64,000 bases of DNA from Rhizomys pruinosus (Eukaryota > Chordata > Mammalia > Rodentia > Spalacidae): the NCBI GenBank assembly GCA_009823505.1, contig VZQC01006716.1, positions 81,974 to 145,973 of the forward strand. Direction: 5' to 3'. The translations under genes were made by a program, and so were the position numbers. Positions 23,401 to 31,440 of the stretch are shown here, piece after piece. Position 1 is the first letter of the stretch, and each line of letters starts with the position of its first letter. The notes below the pieces were generated by a model. The model searched no databases. It worked only from the letters and a program-made list of their open reading frames with translations, and had not been told where the DNA came from.

Positions 23401-25726
23401 AAGGGTTTTTTTTTTTTTACCATCTGCATGTAAGCACACCTGTGTCGTGCAGTGTTGTGGAGGTCAGAAGAGGATGTCAGATTCCCCTGGAACTGGAGTT
23501 AAAGACTGTTCTTAGCAGCCATGTGGGTGCTGGGAATCGAACCCGGGTCCTCTACAAGAGCAGTCGGTGCTCTTAACTGCTGAGCCATCTCTCCAGCCCC
23601 CCGATAAATGTAAAAGTTTTAAGTGGAGGAAATTCTCATAGCAATAGTGATACATGTTAGCGAGTACTTAGATACCACCCAATGGAATTCAAGTTTAGGT
23701 TTTCAAACTTCTGTCTATCAAAGATTGATGAAACTACTACCTTTATGTTAATTCTCATTTCATGTGATTTGTTTATTGGATTTCACTTAGAAGGCTTAAA
23801 TTCTGCACATTTCTCAATATGAAAAGAACCAAGTGTAACAAAGACTTGTAGCTCGATTTTAATTCTGTAATAAAAGACTACAATAAAAGATGATCAATAC
23901 TTGAATTTGCTATTAGGTGGGAAATTTGATTTGACAGGTGCGAGCCGTGACAGACCCTTTAGTTAACACTTTAGTTGTTCGGTGCCACCTCTTGGCTTTT
24001 GAAAATGGCAAGCTCCAGTTCATGAGCAGAGAATTGCTTTCAGACCTTCGTGTCTTTTTGTAAAAAGCATGACAACACTGTTAGCTAGATTTTTATTATA
24101 TAACATCTTAGATTGAAATGTTATTTTTCCCATTAAATCTAATGCTGGAATGGAAATGAGTTCTAGGAGGTGGTTAGATAAAGGAAGATAAAATGACATT
24201 AGTAGAAACTCATCAACATGCCTCTGTGTGTGTGTGTGTGTGAGACAAGGTCCCCCTCTAGCCACAGCTGGCCTGGAACTCACTGTGTAGACCAGGCTGG
24301 CTTGGAACTCACAGAGATCTTCCTGCCTCTGCCTCCCAAGTGCTGGGATTAAAGGCGTTGCCCCACCATGCCTGGGACAAACATAACTGAACCTATATCT
24401 CTAATGCTTCCTGGCTTGTGTTGGTGTTCCCAAGTAGGTATTGGAGGAAAAATACTATATAAAGTATGTCACAAATAATGGGCAAATTTTTAAGCATAAA
24501 TAAAAATGTAAACACCCATGTATGTTCTGTACCTTTGAGGGTTTGTTTTGGTTTTTTTGTTGTTGTTTTGTTTTTGAGACAGGGTCTCCCTGTGGCCCCA
24601 GCTGTCCTGGAATTCGCTGTGTAGACCAGGCTGGCCTTGAACTCACAAAGATCTGCCTGCCTCTGCCTCCCAAGTGCTAGGATTAAAGGCATGTGCCACC
24701 ACGCCCGGCTGAGGGTTTGTTTTCTAAAGAAAGCAGAATTGTGATTTTTCTTTGTATATTGTCTGGTACCCAGTTTGTTGAAACTTGTTTTCTCCTTAAC
24801 TGAAGGAGATTTAGGATCTCAGAAACATTTTACTTAGCAATTACAATTTCAGGTTAGGGAATGTGACACTAATGGAGACACTAAATTCAGTGATTGAGCT
24901 AAGAGCCTTAAGGAGGGCGTAGAATGAAAATTCCTTTCGCCATGTGACTAGAGAATTGGCTCAGCAGTTAAGAACACTGTCTGCTCTTGCAGAGGACCTG
25001 CATGCACAGGGCAGCTAGGCACTGTCTTAACTCCAGTTCCAGGGGGATCTAATGCCCTCTTCTGACCTCTATGGGCATTGCATGCATGGGAGCACTTACA
25101 AAACACACATATACATAAATAAAATTTTTAAAAAGCAGATATTGGTTATAATAGCATTGAATGTAGAAAACTTTGTTTTTCACCTTAAGCATACAGATGC
25201 AGAATTGTAAAGAGATTTGTGCTAGGAATGTGGATGTGAGCACAGGTTAAAAAACTCAACGTGTTTTTTTCCTGGCACACAGATGGACAGCTCCCAGTTG
25301 ATCCGCTGTCGGGAGCTCGTGGCACACCGCCTTTCTGCTCTGCAGTCTTCCCTGCCTCTAAATTCCGTTTATGTCTACCGTCCCCTCAAGCACACCCTGG
25401 TAACCTGTGACAAAGGAGCGTTCAAATTGCATCCCTCCTCTGTCTCAGACCCAGATTTTTCCAAGGACAACAGCAAGCCAGAAGTGCCAGTCAGAGGTAC
25501 AACAGCCTTCTACCACCATCTCCCAGCTGCCAGTGGGTGCAAGTATACCTCTGCTAAACGTAAAGTGGAGGAAATGGAAGTGGATGACTTCTACGATGGA
25601 ATCAAACGGCTCTATAATGAAGATAATGCTTCAGAAAATGTGGGTCCTGTATGTGGCACTGATCTGTCAAGGCAAGAGGGACATGCTTCCCCTTGTCCAC
25701 CTTTGCAGCCTGTTTCTGTCATGTAG
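11137..25726 (+). CDS. Ccni: Ccni gene, coding span (6 coding exons)
   Basis: Cyclin I is an atypical cyclin with a single recognisable cyclin box. It is expressed in post-mitotic cells (neurons, podocytes) and has been linked to CDK5 activation and survival signalling. Joining 11137-11250, 16766-16894, 21372-21446, 21626-21766, 22007-22237 and 25283-25726 gives 377 codons plus a stop, the length I know for human cyclin I, with every junction flanked by AG and GT. The cyclin box starts around residue 45 ('[20 protein letters not shown]') and runs to about residue 150. The C-terminal third carries the acidic motif '[20 protein letters not shown]' from residue 322. All coding introns are phase 0. 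No disrupting stop or frameshift is seen, so the gene looks functional. Septin11 converges on it from the right, the order known at human 4q21. Confidence 0.97.
11294..11453 (+). mobile_element. B1 SINE
   Basis: Forward B1 just downstream of the Ccni exon 2 donor, lacking the first few bases; A tail of about 32 bases. Confidence 0.9.
11528..11648 (+). mobile_element. B1 SINE, degenerate
   Basis: Old forward B1 with several deletions: 'AGCTGGGTATGGTGGCACCCCAGCAC' head and 'GACCCTGTCACAACAAAC' end. Confidence 0.65.
11885..12036 (-). mobile_element. B1 SINE
   Basis: Reverse, nearly full-length B1. Confidence 0.9.
12080..12246 (-). mobile_element. B1 SINE
   Basis: Reverse B1 with a GTTTTTT-type tail; moderately diverged. 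Confidence 0.85.
12266..12447 (-). mobile_element. B2-like SINE, internally deleted
   Basis: Reverse B2-like SINE flanked by a 14-bp direct repeat (12252-12265 and 12448-12461). It has lost about 25 bp in the middle (between 'CCGCAGAGG' and 'TGGAACTGG'). Confidence 0.85.
12462..12715 (-). pseudogene. Unrecognised open segment, possible retrocopy fragment
   Basis: On the minus strand an open frame from an ATG at 12637 reads through about 55 codons of protein-like, acidic sequence ('[20 protein letters not shown]' at its start) before entering the B2-like SINE. I do not recognise the protein. No known coding exon of Ccni is expected here, on this strand, in intron 2. It may be a processed pseudogene fragment interrupted by the SINE, or chance. 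Confidence 0.3.
12793..12846 (+). mobile_element. B1 SINE 3' fragment
   Basis: Only the last part of a forward B1 ('GACAGCTGGGGCTACAGGGA' through an A-rich, then G-run tail). Confidence 0.75.
13037..13215 (-). mobile_element. B1 SINE
   Basis: Reverse B1 with a (GTTT)-like tail at 13037-13075. The head has a small insertion (CCACCACCACGCCC). Confidence 0.9.
13344..13622 (-). mobile_element. B2-like SINE, young, dup-type
   Basis: Reverse B2-like SINE with a long T-rich tail. It carries the 17-bp internal duplication (about 13491-13525). It sits directly against a second SINE; the pair shares one target-site duplication. Confidence 0.9.
13623..13835 (-). mobile_element. B2-like SINE, non-dup type
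   Basis: Second reverse B2-like SINE in tandem with the previous one, without the internal duplication. The 13-bp duplication at 13331-13343 and 13836-13848 flanks the dimer, so the first copy probably inserted into this copy's A tail. Confidence 0.9.
13962..14055 (-). mobile_element. B1 SINE, partial
   Basis: Reverse B1 head half only ('CCTGTAGACCAGGCTGGCC' to 'CACCACACCCTGC'). Confidence 0.8.
14076..14203 (-). mobile_element. B1 SINE, degenerate
   Basis: Diverged reverse B1 ending in 'CTACCACACCAGGCT'. Confidence 0.6.
14374..14517 (+). mobile_element. B1 SINE, degenerate
   Basis: Old forward B1 with recognisable 'CTGGATGTGGTAGAACATGC' head and 'AGTGAGTTCTATCTAGAACAGCC' middle. Confidence 0.55.
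14518..14983. other. Ccni intron 2, unique
   Basis: No feature recognised. Confidence 0.4.
14984..15142 (+). mobile_element. B1 SINE
   Basis: Forward B1 with small internal repeats (GGCGGAGGCGGAGGC at about 15040-15062; TTTAATC doubled) and a C-run/A-run end. Confidence 0.85.
15222..15430 (+). mobile_element. B4-type (ID-B1 composite) SINE
   Basis: An ID-like tRNA head ('GGGGTGTAGCTCAGTTACTA') is followed by a B1-like half ('GGGTGTGGTGGTGCACCCTT'), the layout of B4 elements. Forward orientation, moderately old. Confidence 0.7.
15719..15931 (-). mobile_element. B2-like SINE, young, dup-type
   Basis: Reverse B2-like SINE with a perfect 14-bp target-site duplication (15705-15718 and 15932-15945) and the 17-bp internal duplication (about 15800-15832). 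Confidence 0.9.
16201..16296 (-). mobile_element. B1 SINE fragment with T-run
   Basis: Reverse B1 tail half preceded by about 25 T residues. Confidence 0.7.
16303..16510 (-). mobile_element. B3-type SINE
   Basis: Older reverse B2/B3 SINE ending in 'AACCACTGAGCCATTGCCAGCC'. Confidence 0.75.
16520..16677 (-). mobile_element. B3-type SINE, old
   Basis: A second, more diverged reverse B3-like copy with a short GT run, ending in 'GAGCCATTTTGCCAGC'. It lies 90 bp before Ccni exon 3. Confidence 0.6.
16766..16894 (+). CDS. Ccni: Ccni coding exon 3 (residues 39-81)
   Basis: Acceptor CCCTCATAG and donor AAAG|GTATGT. The 129 bp encode the start of the cyclin box, '[20 protein letters not shown]' onwards, corresponding to the conserved first helices that contact the CDK in canonical cyclins. 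The typical cyclin 'MR..L.DWL' signature is replaced by 'RDEVIQWL'. Phase 0 at both ends. Confidence 0.96.
17214..17376 (+). mobile_element. B1 SINE
   Basis: Forward full-length B1, 'GGCCGGGCGTGGTGGCG' head and A tail. Confidence 0.92.
17377..17699. other. Ccni intron 3, unique
   Basis: No feature recognised. Confidence 0.4.
17848..17980 (+). mobile_element. B1 SINE, degenerate
   Basis: Diverged forward B1 ('TGTGATCCATCACTTGGGAG' to 'GAGTGAGACCCTATC'). Confidence 0.6.
18018..18168 (+). mobile_element. B1 SINE
   Basis: Forward B1, nearly full length. Confidence 0.88.
18390..18550 (-). mobile_element. B1 SINE
   Basis: Reverse B1, with small deletions in the middle; T-run on the tail side. 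Confidence 0.8.
18723..18868 (-). pseudogene. U2 snRNA retropseudogene, 5'-truncated
   Basis: Read on the minus strand, 18868 to 18723 matches U2 snRNA from the 'CTTATCAGTTTAATATCTGA' region (including the branch-site-adjacent and Sm-site domains) to the 3' end 'GGTGCACCCC', with a few substitutions. The first 40-50 bases of U2 are absent, so it cannot be a functional gene. Beyond the 3' end there is a run of G (C on the + strand) rather than an A tail, which is unusual for a retrocopy. Confidence 0.88.
18908..19215 (+). mobile_element. B4/RSINE-type composite SINE
   Basis: Forward element with a B2/tRNA-type head ('GAGCTGGGGAGATGACTCAG', 'GAGGACCTGAGTTCAAATTC') and a B1-like middle, ending in CA-rich sequence ('CACATATGTGTGCATG'). 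Moderately diverged. Confidence 0.7.
19328..19408 (+). mobile_element. ID-like tRNA-derived fragment
   Basis: Forward fragment with an ID-type head ('AGAGTGCCTGGCAAGCAAGC') ending in an A-rich tail. Diverged. Confidence 0.5.
19420..19612 (+). mobile_element. B4-type SINE, degenerate
   Basis: Weak composite similarity: a tRNA-like first part, then a B1-like half ('GTTGTTGCGTGCCTGTCATT'). Confidence 0.4.
19613..20195. other. Ccni intron 3, unique
   Basis: A short GTTT run near 19620-19638, otherwise nothing recognised. Confidence 0.4.
20196..20322 (-). mobile_element. B1 SINE, degenerate
   Basis: Old reverse B1 ('TTGAGGCAGAATCTCATACC' to 'CACTGCCTGAC'). Confidence 0.6.
20560..20729 (-). mobile_element. 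B3-type SINE
   Basis: Reverse B2/B3 SINE with a central deletion, ending in 'GAGCTGTCTCTCCAGCCCC'. Confidence 0.8.
20962..21092 (+). mobile_element. B1 SINE
   Basis: Forward B1 with a short middle deletion and an A-rich tail that ends at the single N. Confidence 0.88.
21094..21094. other. Single ambiguous base (N)
   Basis: The only N in the window, between the A tail of one B1 and the interior of another. It probably marks a join of contigs rather than a true single-base ambiguity. Confidence 0.9.
21095..21230 (+). mobile_element. B1 SINE, missing its head
   Basis: Forward B1 that starts abruptly at 'CTTTAATCCTAGCATTTGGG' directly after the N, so the first 25 or so bases are absent. Confidence 0.85.
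21372..21446 (+). CDS. Ccni: Ccni coding exon 4 (residues 82-106)
   Basis: Acceptor CAAAATTTTAG, donor GATGAG|GTAATG. The 75 bp encode the cyclin-box segment with '[18 protein letters not shown]', corresponding to the conserved 'lva.acl.lAaK..E' helix of cyclins with the characteristic lysine and glutamate retained. Phase 0 at both ends. Confidence 0.96.
21626..21766 (+). CDS. Ccni: Ccni coding exon 5 (residues 107-153)
   Basis: Acceptor TTGGATAG, donor CACATC|GTAAGT. The 141 bp encode the end of the first cyclin fold: '[20 protein letters not shown]' is the typical cyclin 'E..iL..L.w.l...tp..Fl' signature. Phase 0. Confidence 0.96.
22007..22237 (+). CDS. Ccni: Ccni coding exon 6 (residues 154-230)
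   Basis: Acceptor TTTCTCCCCCAG, donor AGCACAG|GTAAGG. The 231 bp encode a mostly helical, leucine-rich segment corresponding to the region after the cyclin box ('[20 protein letters not shown]' within it), a degenerate second cyclin-fold region. Phase 0. Confidence 0.96.
22452..22673 (-). mobile_element. B2-like SINE
   Basis: Reverse, near full-length B2-like SINE without the internal duplication. Confidence 0.9.
22742..22906 (+). mobile_element. B1 SINE
   Basis: Forward full-length B1 with an A tail. Confidence 0.92.
22997..23219 (-). mobile_element. B2-like SINE with GT run
   Basis: A (GT)n and GC-alternating run (about 23009-23038) is joined to a reverse, somewhat diverged B2-like SINE ending in 'GAGCCATTTCTCTAGCCCC'. 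Confidence 0.8.
23405..23601 (-). mobile_element. B2-like SINE
   Basis: Reverse B2-like SINE flanked by the direct repeat 'TAAATGTAAAAG' (about 23393-23404 and 23604-23616). Confidence 0.88.
23617..24215. other. Ccni intron 6, unique
   Basis: AT-rich intron sequence with no repeat or gene recognised. Confidence 0.4.
24220..24375 (-). mobile_element. B1 SINE with TG run
   Basis: A short (TG)n run at 24225-24242 leads into a reverse B1. Confidence 0.85.
24545..24711 (-). mobile_element. B1 SINE
   Basis: Reverse full-length B1 with a T/GTT-rich tail. Confidence 0.9.
24942..25132 (+). mobile_element. B3-type SINE
   Basis: Forward B2/B3 SINE ('GACTAGAGAATTGGCTCAGC' head, 'CACATATACATAAATAAAAT' end) with a central deletion. 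Confidence 0.8.
25283..25726 (+). CDS. Ccni: Ccni terminal coding exon 7 (residues 231-377)
   Basis: Acceptor CCTGGCACACAG; the exon begins 'ATGGACAGCTCCCAG' (an internal Met codon) and runs 147 codons to TAG at 25724-25726. It encodes the cyclin-I-specific C-terminus: '[17 protein letters not shown]' early, a Ser/Pro/Asp-rich stretch, and the acidic '[20 protein letters not shown]' motif from residue 322, ending 'PPLQPVSVM'. The length and ending match the human protein as I know it. Confidence 0.97.
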   Translation: MDSSQLIRCRELVAHRLSALQSSLPLNSVYVYRPLKHTLVTCDKGAFKLHPSSVSDPDFSKDNSKPEVPVRGTTAFYHHLPAASGCKYTSAKRKVEEMEVDDFYDGIKRLYNEDNASENVGPVCGTDLSRQEGHASPCPPLQPVSVM

Positions 25727-26135
25727 TTGCAAGTGTTACCTCCCAGTGCACTCTCAGGTTGACTGAGATTGAGAACATAGAACAAACAGGGAAGGCAGTC
25801 AAGAAGGGCATGCACCTTAGCGGACTGCAGGAGCTGGGGGAGATGAACCACAAAATACTGTGTAGCTAATTATAACTCAAAATTATTTAACATAATGGCA
25901 TACATTTATAAACTCAAAAGATCCAAAATATATTTAAAAATAAGTTCCCTGTATTGTCAGTTCCACTTATTGCTCTGTTAAATTACAGCTTTTGCCCCAT
26001 GTCAAAAAGATCAATTTAATGGTTAGGGTAAGTTTCAAATTTTATAGCTAGTGAAATCTTGTTCCCAATATCATAATTTAGTTTTCTGTTGCCTTTTATT
26101 TCTCCATTGAATAAAATGAAATTTGTGCGTGTTGA
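25727..26135 (+). other. Ccni: Ccni 3' UTR (proximal form)
   Basis: Unique sequence after the stop, with a canonical AATAAA at 26110-26115. A further AATAAA at 26908-26913 could give a longer form. Which one is used cannot be told from sequence. Confidence 0.6.
26110..26115 (+). terminator. Ccni: Candidate Ccni poly(A) signal
   Basis: Canonical AATAAA about 385 bp after the stop codon, followed by GT/T-rich sequence ('TTTGTGCGTGTTG'). Confidence 0.6.
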
Positions 26136-26504
26136 TACATATATTCTAACTTCTAGTTGGTAGGTAACCCTGAAAATTTTTTTCAGCAATTCATTAAGCA
26201 GATTAGTTTTGTGTGGAAGCCAATGTTTAAATCAGACTCAAGTTCCAGTTAGTCTGTAAAGCATACATTGCAGTTGTCATCCCATGTGAATCAAAGCTGA
26301 TAGAAAGTTTCCTTAGACTTAGTTTTTAGTTTAAAAACAAAATGATGGTTTTCACTTTTGTTTATGCTTAAAAATGGCACATAATTAAGGCACTTAGGCT
26401 TGTTGAAAGCAGTTCTGACATTTGTATAAAAGAAATTGGGATAAAGTTAATATATGCAGATGCTCACCAAAGAAACATATATGTTAACATCTAATTAGAT
26501 TTTT

Positions 26505-26648
26505 GTTTTGTTTTTGGTCTTTTTGAGACTGGGACTCACTATGTAGACCAGGCTGGCCTTGAACTCACAGAGACCTGCCTGCCTCTGCCTCCGCCTCCCA
26601 AGTGCTGGGATTAAAGGCATGCGCTGGCATGCGCCACCATGCCCAGGT
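26505..26648 (-). mobile_element. B1 SINE
   Basis: Reverse B1 missing the 'TCCCTGTAGCCCCAG' segment; it has a small duplication at its head (ATGCGCTGGCATGCGCC). Confidence 0.88.
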
Positions 26649-26907
26649 TAATTAGATTTTTGTAAATGATCTGTTCTCACTTGTAATCAGCAGGGACAAC
26701 TGTCTTGACATTGGGGCAGCTCCATGATTTGTAAGTCTGTAACTTGAAATTAAGTACCTTAGTTAAACTATTAGGATTTTCTTGATAACCAGTTCTTTCC
26801 AACCTGCCTATATTTCTCTCAGTATCTCTACACTCTGGGCTCCCTTTGCAGTCTGAAGAGGGCATTGCAGTCAAAACTATGTACTGGTGAGAAAAGCCTC
26901 TGGTAGC

Positions 26908-26913
26908 AATAAA
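26908..26913 (+). terminator. Ccni: Alternative downstream poly(A) signal
   Basis: AATAAA in unique sequence about 0.8 kb past the first signal. Possible distal end of Ccni. Confidence 0.35.
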
Positions 26914-27138
26914 ACGTCGTCCTTAACCTGTTGATGTAGCCTTTTTTCCCCCCCTTAAAGTAGGTTCCTGATAGCTTGGGCCCTGGATTTTGAACTAAGG
27001 AAAACAGTAGAGAATATGCTTGCTTGAACATAACTGTAAAGAGAATGGAATGTGACTTGAGGGTTGTTTTAGATTTAAAAAAAAAAATTTTTTTTCCCCT
27101 TTTTTATTCTCTCACTGGTGGCCTGTGGAGCTTAAAGA

Positions 27139-27266
27139 TTTTTACTGGGCCTGTTGGGTCCGGTACAAACATGTAACATTTTTACTGGGACTGCCTGTTG
27201 GGTCAGGTACAAACATGTAACATTTTTACTGGGACTGCCTGTTGGGTCAGGTACAAATATGTAACA
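27139..27266. repeat. 44-bp tandem repeat, three units
   Basis: Units at 27139-27178 (40 bp, one 4-bp deletion), 27179-27222 and 27223-27266. The last two differ at one base, so the duplication is recent. Located about 1 kb beyond the proximal Ccni poly(A) signal. Confidence 0.92.
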
Positions 27267-27834
27267 TTTTTAGCCCACTGATTTTGTTCAGGTTTTTGCA
27301 GAGCTAGAGTATTCTCAAATCAACATCTCTCCTTTTTAAAATCTCTTATTAGAATTGACTATTAAAATGTGGTTAAGCATTTCCTGTGTAAGTATGGGGA
27401 TACAAAAGGGAAAAAATTAACATATTGTGTGCAAAGGATTAGTCTCACACAGAAACATTTTTATAAAATCCTATGTCATTTAATTTCTCAAATCTGAATT
27501 ATGCAACTTCCAAGTTTACAGCTACATGTGTTTGCAGAACATAAAATATGAATGAAATGCCCCCTTATCTACTTGTATGCATGCTTAACAGATGAAGATA
27601 GAATTTGAGTCTAGAGTCAGACTATTTGATAGTCCAGAAACTATAAATTGGACAGAAGTCAGAGATAACAGGGCCTCCACTGGTTGATCTTAAGGTTTTC
27701 GGATATTTACAGTAGATTGGTAAACTGGGTGCTGCCATCTGGAATTCTAGCTACCTCAGAGCCAAAAGTCCGGCTAAGTCCTGAGTTTGAAGGCATCATA
27801 GGCAATAGAGTAATACCTCATCAAAAAAAGTTTA
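27267..27834. other. Intergenic, unique
   Basis: Nothing recognised. Confidence 0.4.
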
Positions 27835-28242
27835 TGGGGCTGGAGAGGTGGCTCAGAGGTAAAGAGTAGCTATGGGGCTGGAGAGATGGCCTAGCGGTTA
27901 AGAGCGCCAACTGCTTTTGCAGAGGACCCAGGTGTGATCCCCAGCACCCGTCTTTGACTTCAGTTCCAGGGGAATCTAATGCCCTCTTCTGACCTCCGCG
28001 GCATTGCACGACACAGGTGCACAGACCTGCATGCAGACAGTACATTCATACACATACAAGAATTAAAAAAAAAAAACAAAACTGCACTTACAGAGGACAG
28101 GGATTGGTTTCCAGTACCTATATGGGTAAACGGCTGTTAACTCCAGTTCCAGAGGGTCTAATGCCCCCTTCTGGATGCTGTGGACATTGCATGCATGTGG
28201 TACATGAAAATAGATGCACACACATTAATAAAAATTAGAGTT
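27835..28242 (+). mobile_element. B3-type SINE split by a nested B2-like SINE
   Basis: The host SINE head is at 27835-27870 and the rest at about 28081-28242. A younger forward B2-like SINE (27872-28075) interrupts it. Both lie in the same orientation. Confidence 0.85.
27872..28079 (+). mobile_element. B2-like SINE (nested)
   Basis: Forward B2-like SINE with head 'GGGGCTGGAGAGATGGCCTA', missing a central piece, and an A-rich tail. Confidence 0.88.
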
Positions 28243-29387
28243 AAAAAAAAAAAAAACATGGTGAGTTTAGAGCACTCTATTTTCATGGGACACTGAATCC
28301 AGTGAATGGCTGGACTCCTAGCTCTCTAACCATTGGTTCAAATCGATGGTAATACTTGACCTTCTCTCCCTAAGTACCCTTTCAGTAAACTTACCTAACA
28401 CTTCTAGAAGTTTCAACCCCTTTCATCACAACCTACTGTAATAGAACCTTAGCTTGAAACAGAAATCGCAAACACTAAACCTTAATATTCCTTTCAGTTC
28501 CTGTTCTTTACCCTGAGTTAAATCTTGGTATCACATTGGCAAACTATCACTGTTTGGAAGCTTGAGCTGCTTCTATCAGTATTATTGCCTCCTGGTGGTT
28601 AAAAGCTATATCATCCAGAAGGATAAGGAAATCAGCTTATTGGGCACGGTAACTACTCTCCAATCCATAGAAAAAGCTGAGCAAACAAAGTGAAAGCAGA
28701 AACTTACTGTGGTCTGGGTGCTTTCTCTATAGATGGGGTATCTTGGTGTGAAGAGGAAAGGGGAGCTAGCTACTGGTGAGGCTCAGTCTACACTCCTGTG
28801 TAGTGTCTGCCCACCCAACAAGTGTCAGCCAATGACTTCTGTATGTCTTCCCTATTGCCCAGTTCACCACCAACCCCCCCCCCAAAAAAAAAGCAACAGC
28901 AAGAGATGGCCTGTCTCTCCCTTGAAAATGGCTCAACTATTCATACTTGGCTGACATGGTAGGAACTTATTTTCATACATGACTCAACTAGAAAGGGAAG
29001 GTCCTGAGCTAAGTGTTTTTACTGCCATCCTCAGAGGTAAAGTATCTCCAGGTAACAAGCAAATTGAGGGTTAAATGTCACATAGGTAACAATTTTGAAC
29101 TTGTTCAACTTGTAAGTCATTCTAAATCTTTACCCTCTATCTTACAAAGTTTTGCCTAACAGTGATGTTTACTAAAACTTTACAACTGGTTGAAATTAAC
29201 CTTTAAGCTGTTGTCTCATAACATTAAACAGTACCTTGAGTTTGGGCCACTCATTTCCAGGTGCTTCCAGGAAAAGCATAAAGTGGTTTTTAAATTTCAG
29301 GGAGAAATAGGTTGTTGACTCCCCTAATGAGAAGGGGAATAATTATCCAGTTACTAAGTCGCTGATACAGCCACATACTTCATGGTT
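28243..29387. other. Intergenic, unique
   Basis: No gene or repeat is recognised apart from a C-run/A-run near 28871-28892. Confidence 0.4.
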
Positions 29388-29510
29388 ACAACTTTTTATT
29401 AGTGTATGTGCGTGTGTGTGGAAATCCATGTTGGAATCCTGGGTAGAACTCAGATCCTCAGACTTGGTGTCGGGCCTGTATAACCACAGAGCCATCCATC
29501 TTGACAGCCC
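29388..29510 (-). mobile_element. B3-type SINE, degenerate
   Basis: Old reverse fragment with a 'GTGTATGTGCGTGTGTG' tail side and 'ACCACAGAGCCATCCATCTT' head. Confidence 0.5.
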
Positions 29511-30311
29511 TCATTACAATTTTACATTAGGTGAAGGAAGTGTAATCTTGTAAGGGAACCAGCAAATCGGTCATGCAAGGGGTGGTTGATGAGAACATAC
29601 AAAGAGGCAAACAAAACCCCAGAATCAGCTTTACACATCAAGCATCCTGGTGAGTTGTGTACATTCCTACAAAGTGGGCTAGAAACAAACCAAGAAGTGA
29701 AAACAGCCAGGTCCCTAAACCCTGCTGCTTTGGGTTTGAGTTAGATTTAACCCATCATTGGAACAGAAAAGAGGAAGTGCTCACATTTAGTAAATCTGCC
29801 ATTAGGAGCTGACCTGTAAGACACTGGCGTAGGGCAGAGGTAAACGAGCTTGTGGGTTAAGGGCAAAAGAACTCTCCCTATCTTGACTGGAGTGTTACAC
29901 TCTTAGCAGAAGGAGAAAGTTGAGTGTTGTTCCCCACAGTGAACAAGCTACTCACCTTACAGAAAGAAGCAGCTGACTTAGTTAAGCAGTAGGACACTCC
30001 AGAGTGGAAGACAATTTTAGGCCACCAAGTAATACTTGGGGGGAGATTGGGACACTTTAGCTTTTCAGAAAATGGCCCATCTTGAATAGGTGAGTTCACA
30101 GAACTGTGGCTGCCCCTCCCTTTCCTCCAAACATTGGTTGTGTTTAGGAGGCACAAGTACAGTTAATGGGGTGCCTGCATCCTTAGCACCAAGCTCAGTG
30201 TGTGGTAAAGAGTAAAGTACTAGGAAAGAGAAGGAAGATGAGCAGATATAAAGCAACCCCTCAGTGTGCAGTCCTGTGAAGCCTAGCTTTGTATGGGAGA
30301 TGTACTTCCTT
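29511..30311. other. Intergenic or distal Septin11 3' UTR, unique
   Basis: Nothing recognised. If Septin11 uses a very distal poly(A) site this could belong to its 3' UTR. Confidence 0.35.
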
Positions 30312-30345
<34 letters not shown>

Positions 30346-30475
30346 TCTTTTCGAGACAGGGTTTCCCTGTAGCCCCAGCTGTCCTGGAACTCACTCTGTA
30401 GACCAGGCTGGCCTTGAACTCACAAAGATCCACCTCCCTCTGCCTCCCAAGTGCTAGGATTAAAGGCATGCGCCA
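30312..30475 (-). mobile_element. B1 SINE
   Basis: Reverse B1 with a T-run of about 30 bases. Confidence 0.9.
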
Positions 30476-31348
30476 TTTCTACAGTAACTTATGCTTTTGT
30501 GAGAAGCACTGTGACACCCTCTCACTCTCCTCATCTGGGTGTCTCCACAGTACATTGAAAGACCACAAACCATGAGGCAGACTTGGTATCTGTTATATCT
30601 GAGGTGGTGAACAGTAAGGCTGCAGAAGGAGTAAGTGGCATCTACTCTCAAATTAACATGCATCCATTCTTCACTAGTCTGGGTATGCCAGTTGCTTGTA
30701 CAGACTAGACTGGTCCGAAAGCCAGATGGCAGTGGACATAGGGGCTAAGGATCACTGTAAGCATTCAAGCACAAAAATCTTCAAAGCAGCCAGAGTCCCC
30801 TCCTGCCAATCTCTGGGTGCAGACAGTCATCTGCAAAGCAAAAGGTTTTGTGTACAAAGGTCATCTACATAGCTAAAATCCTGTACTTCTTAGACATCCA
30901 GAAATGTTTACCTACAGTCTGCAAATGGGAAACACAAAGCACAACTTAAATGTTTCCAGCATATTGGAATAAGGATCTTCCCCAGCTCCCTCCCTCAGAA
31001 TGTGCCTTGCTGTTCTCAAGCAGAACACCTAAACTATGCTGGATAAGCCAAGTATTTGAAAACAAGTCAATATTTTTAAGAGCGGATGAAAAATACAAAG
31101 GCTGTTGCTAACAGAAATACGATCTGATAGCTAAATTCTACTTTTCTTTCCCACACTCTAGATTGGGATGAGCCAGTACATTTATTATTGTTGGTTATTG
31201 TCCTCAGCTTGGTAAGATTTGACAGACCTTGAGGACCCAGCAGCTTGGTAACACGAAAAAGGAACCACCGGAAGTGGAATGCCAAGGCAGTGGCCATTGT
31301 AGGAGATGGATGCCAAGCCCTTGGCCGGTGCTAGAGTTCTAGTCACTG
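30476..31348. other. Intergenic, unique
   Basis: Nothing recognised. Confidence 0.35.
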
Positions 31349-31349
31349 A

Positions 31350-31440
31350 ATGGAGGCCGGCCTGGTCTACAGAGTGAGTTCCAGGACAGCTGGGGCTACA
31401 GGGAGACCTTGTCTCGAAAAAGACAAAAAAAGAAAAAAAA
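31350..31440 (+). mobile_element. B1 SINE, 5'-truncated
   Basis: Forward B1 lacking its first half ('GGCCTGGTCTACAGAGTGAG' onward) with an A-rich tail. Confidence 0.85.

Noticed and set aside
27116..27280. CRISPR-like repeat array
   Set aside because: Units are directly adjacent without spacers, and this is mammalian DNA.
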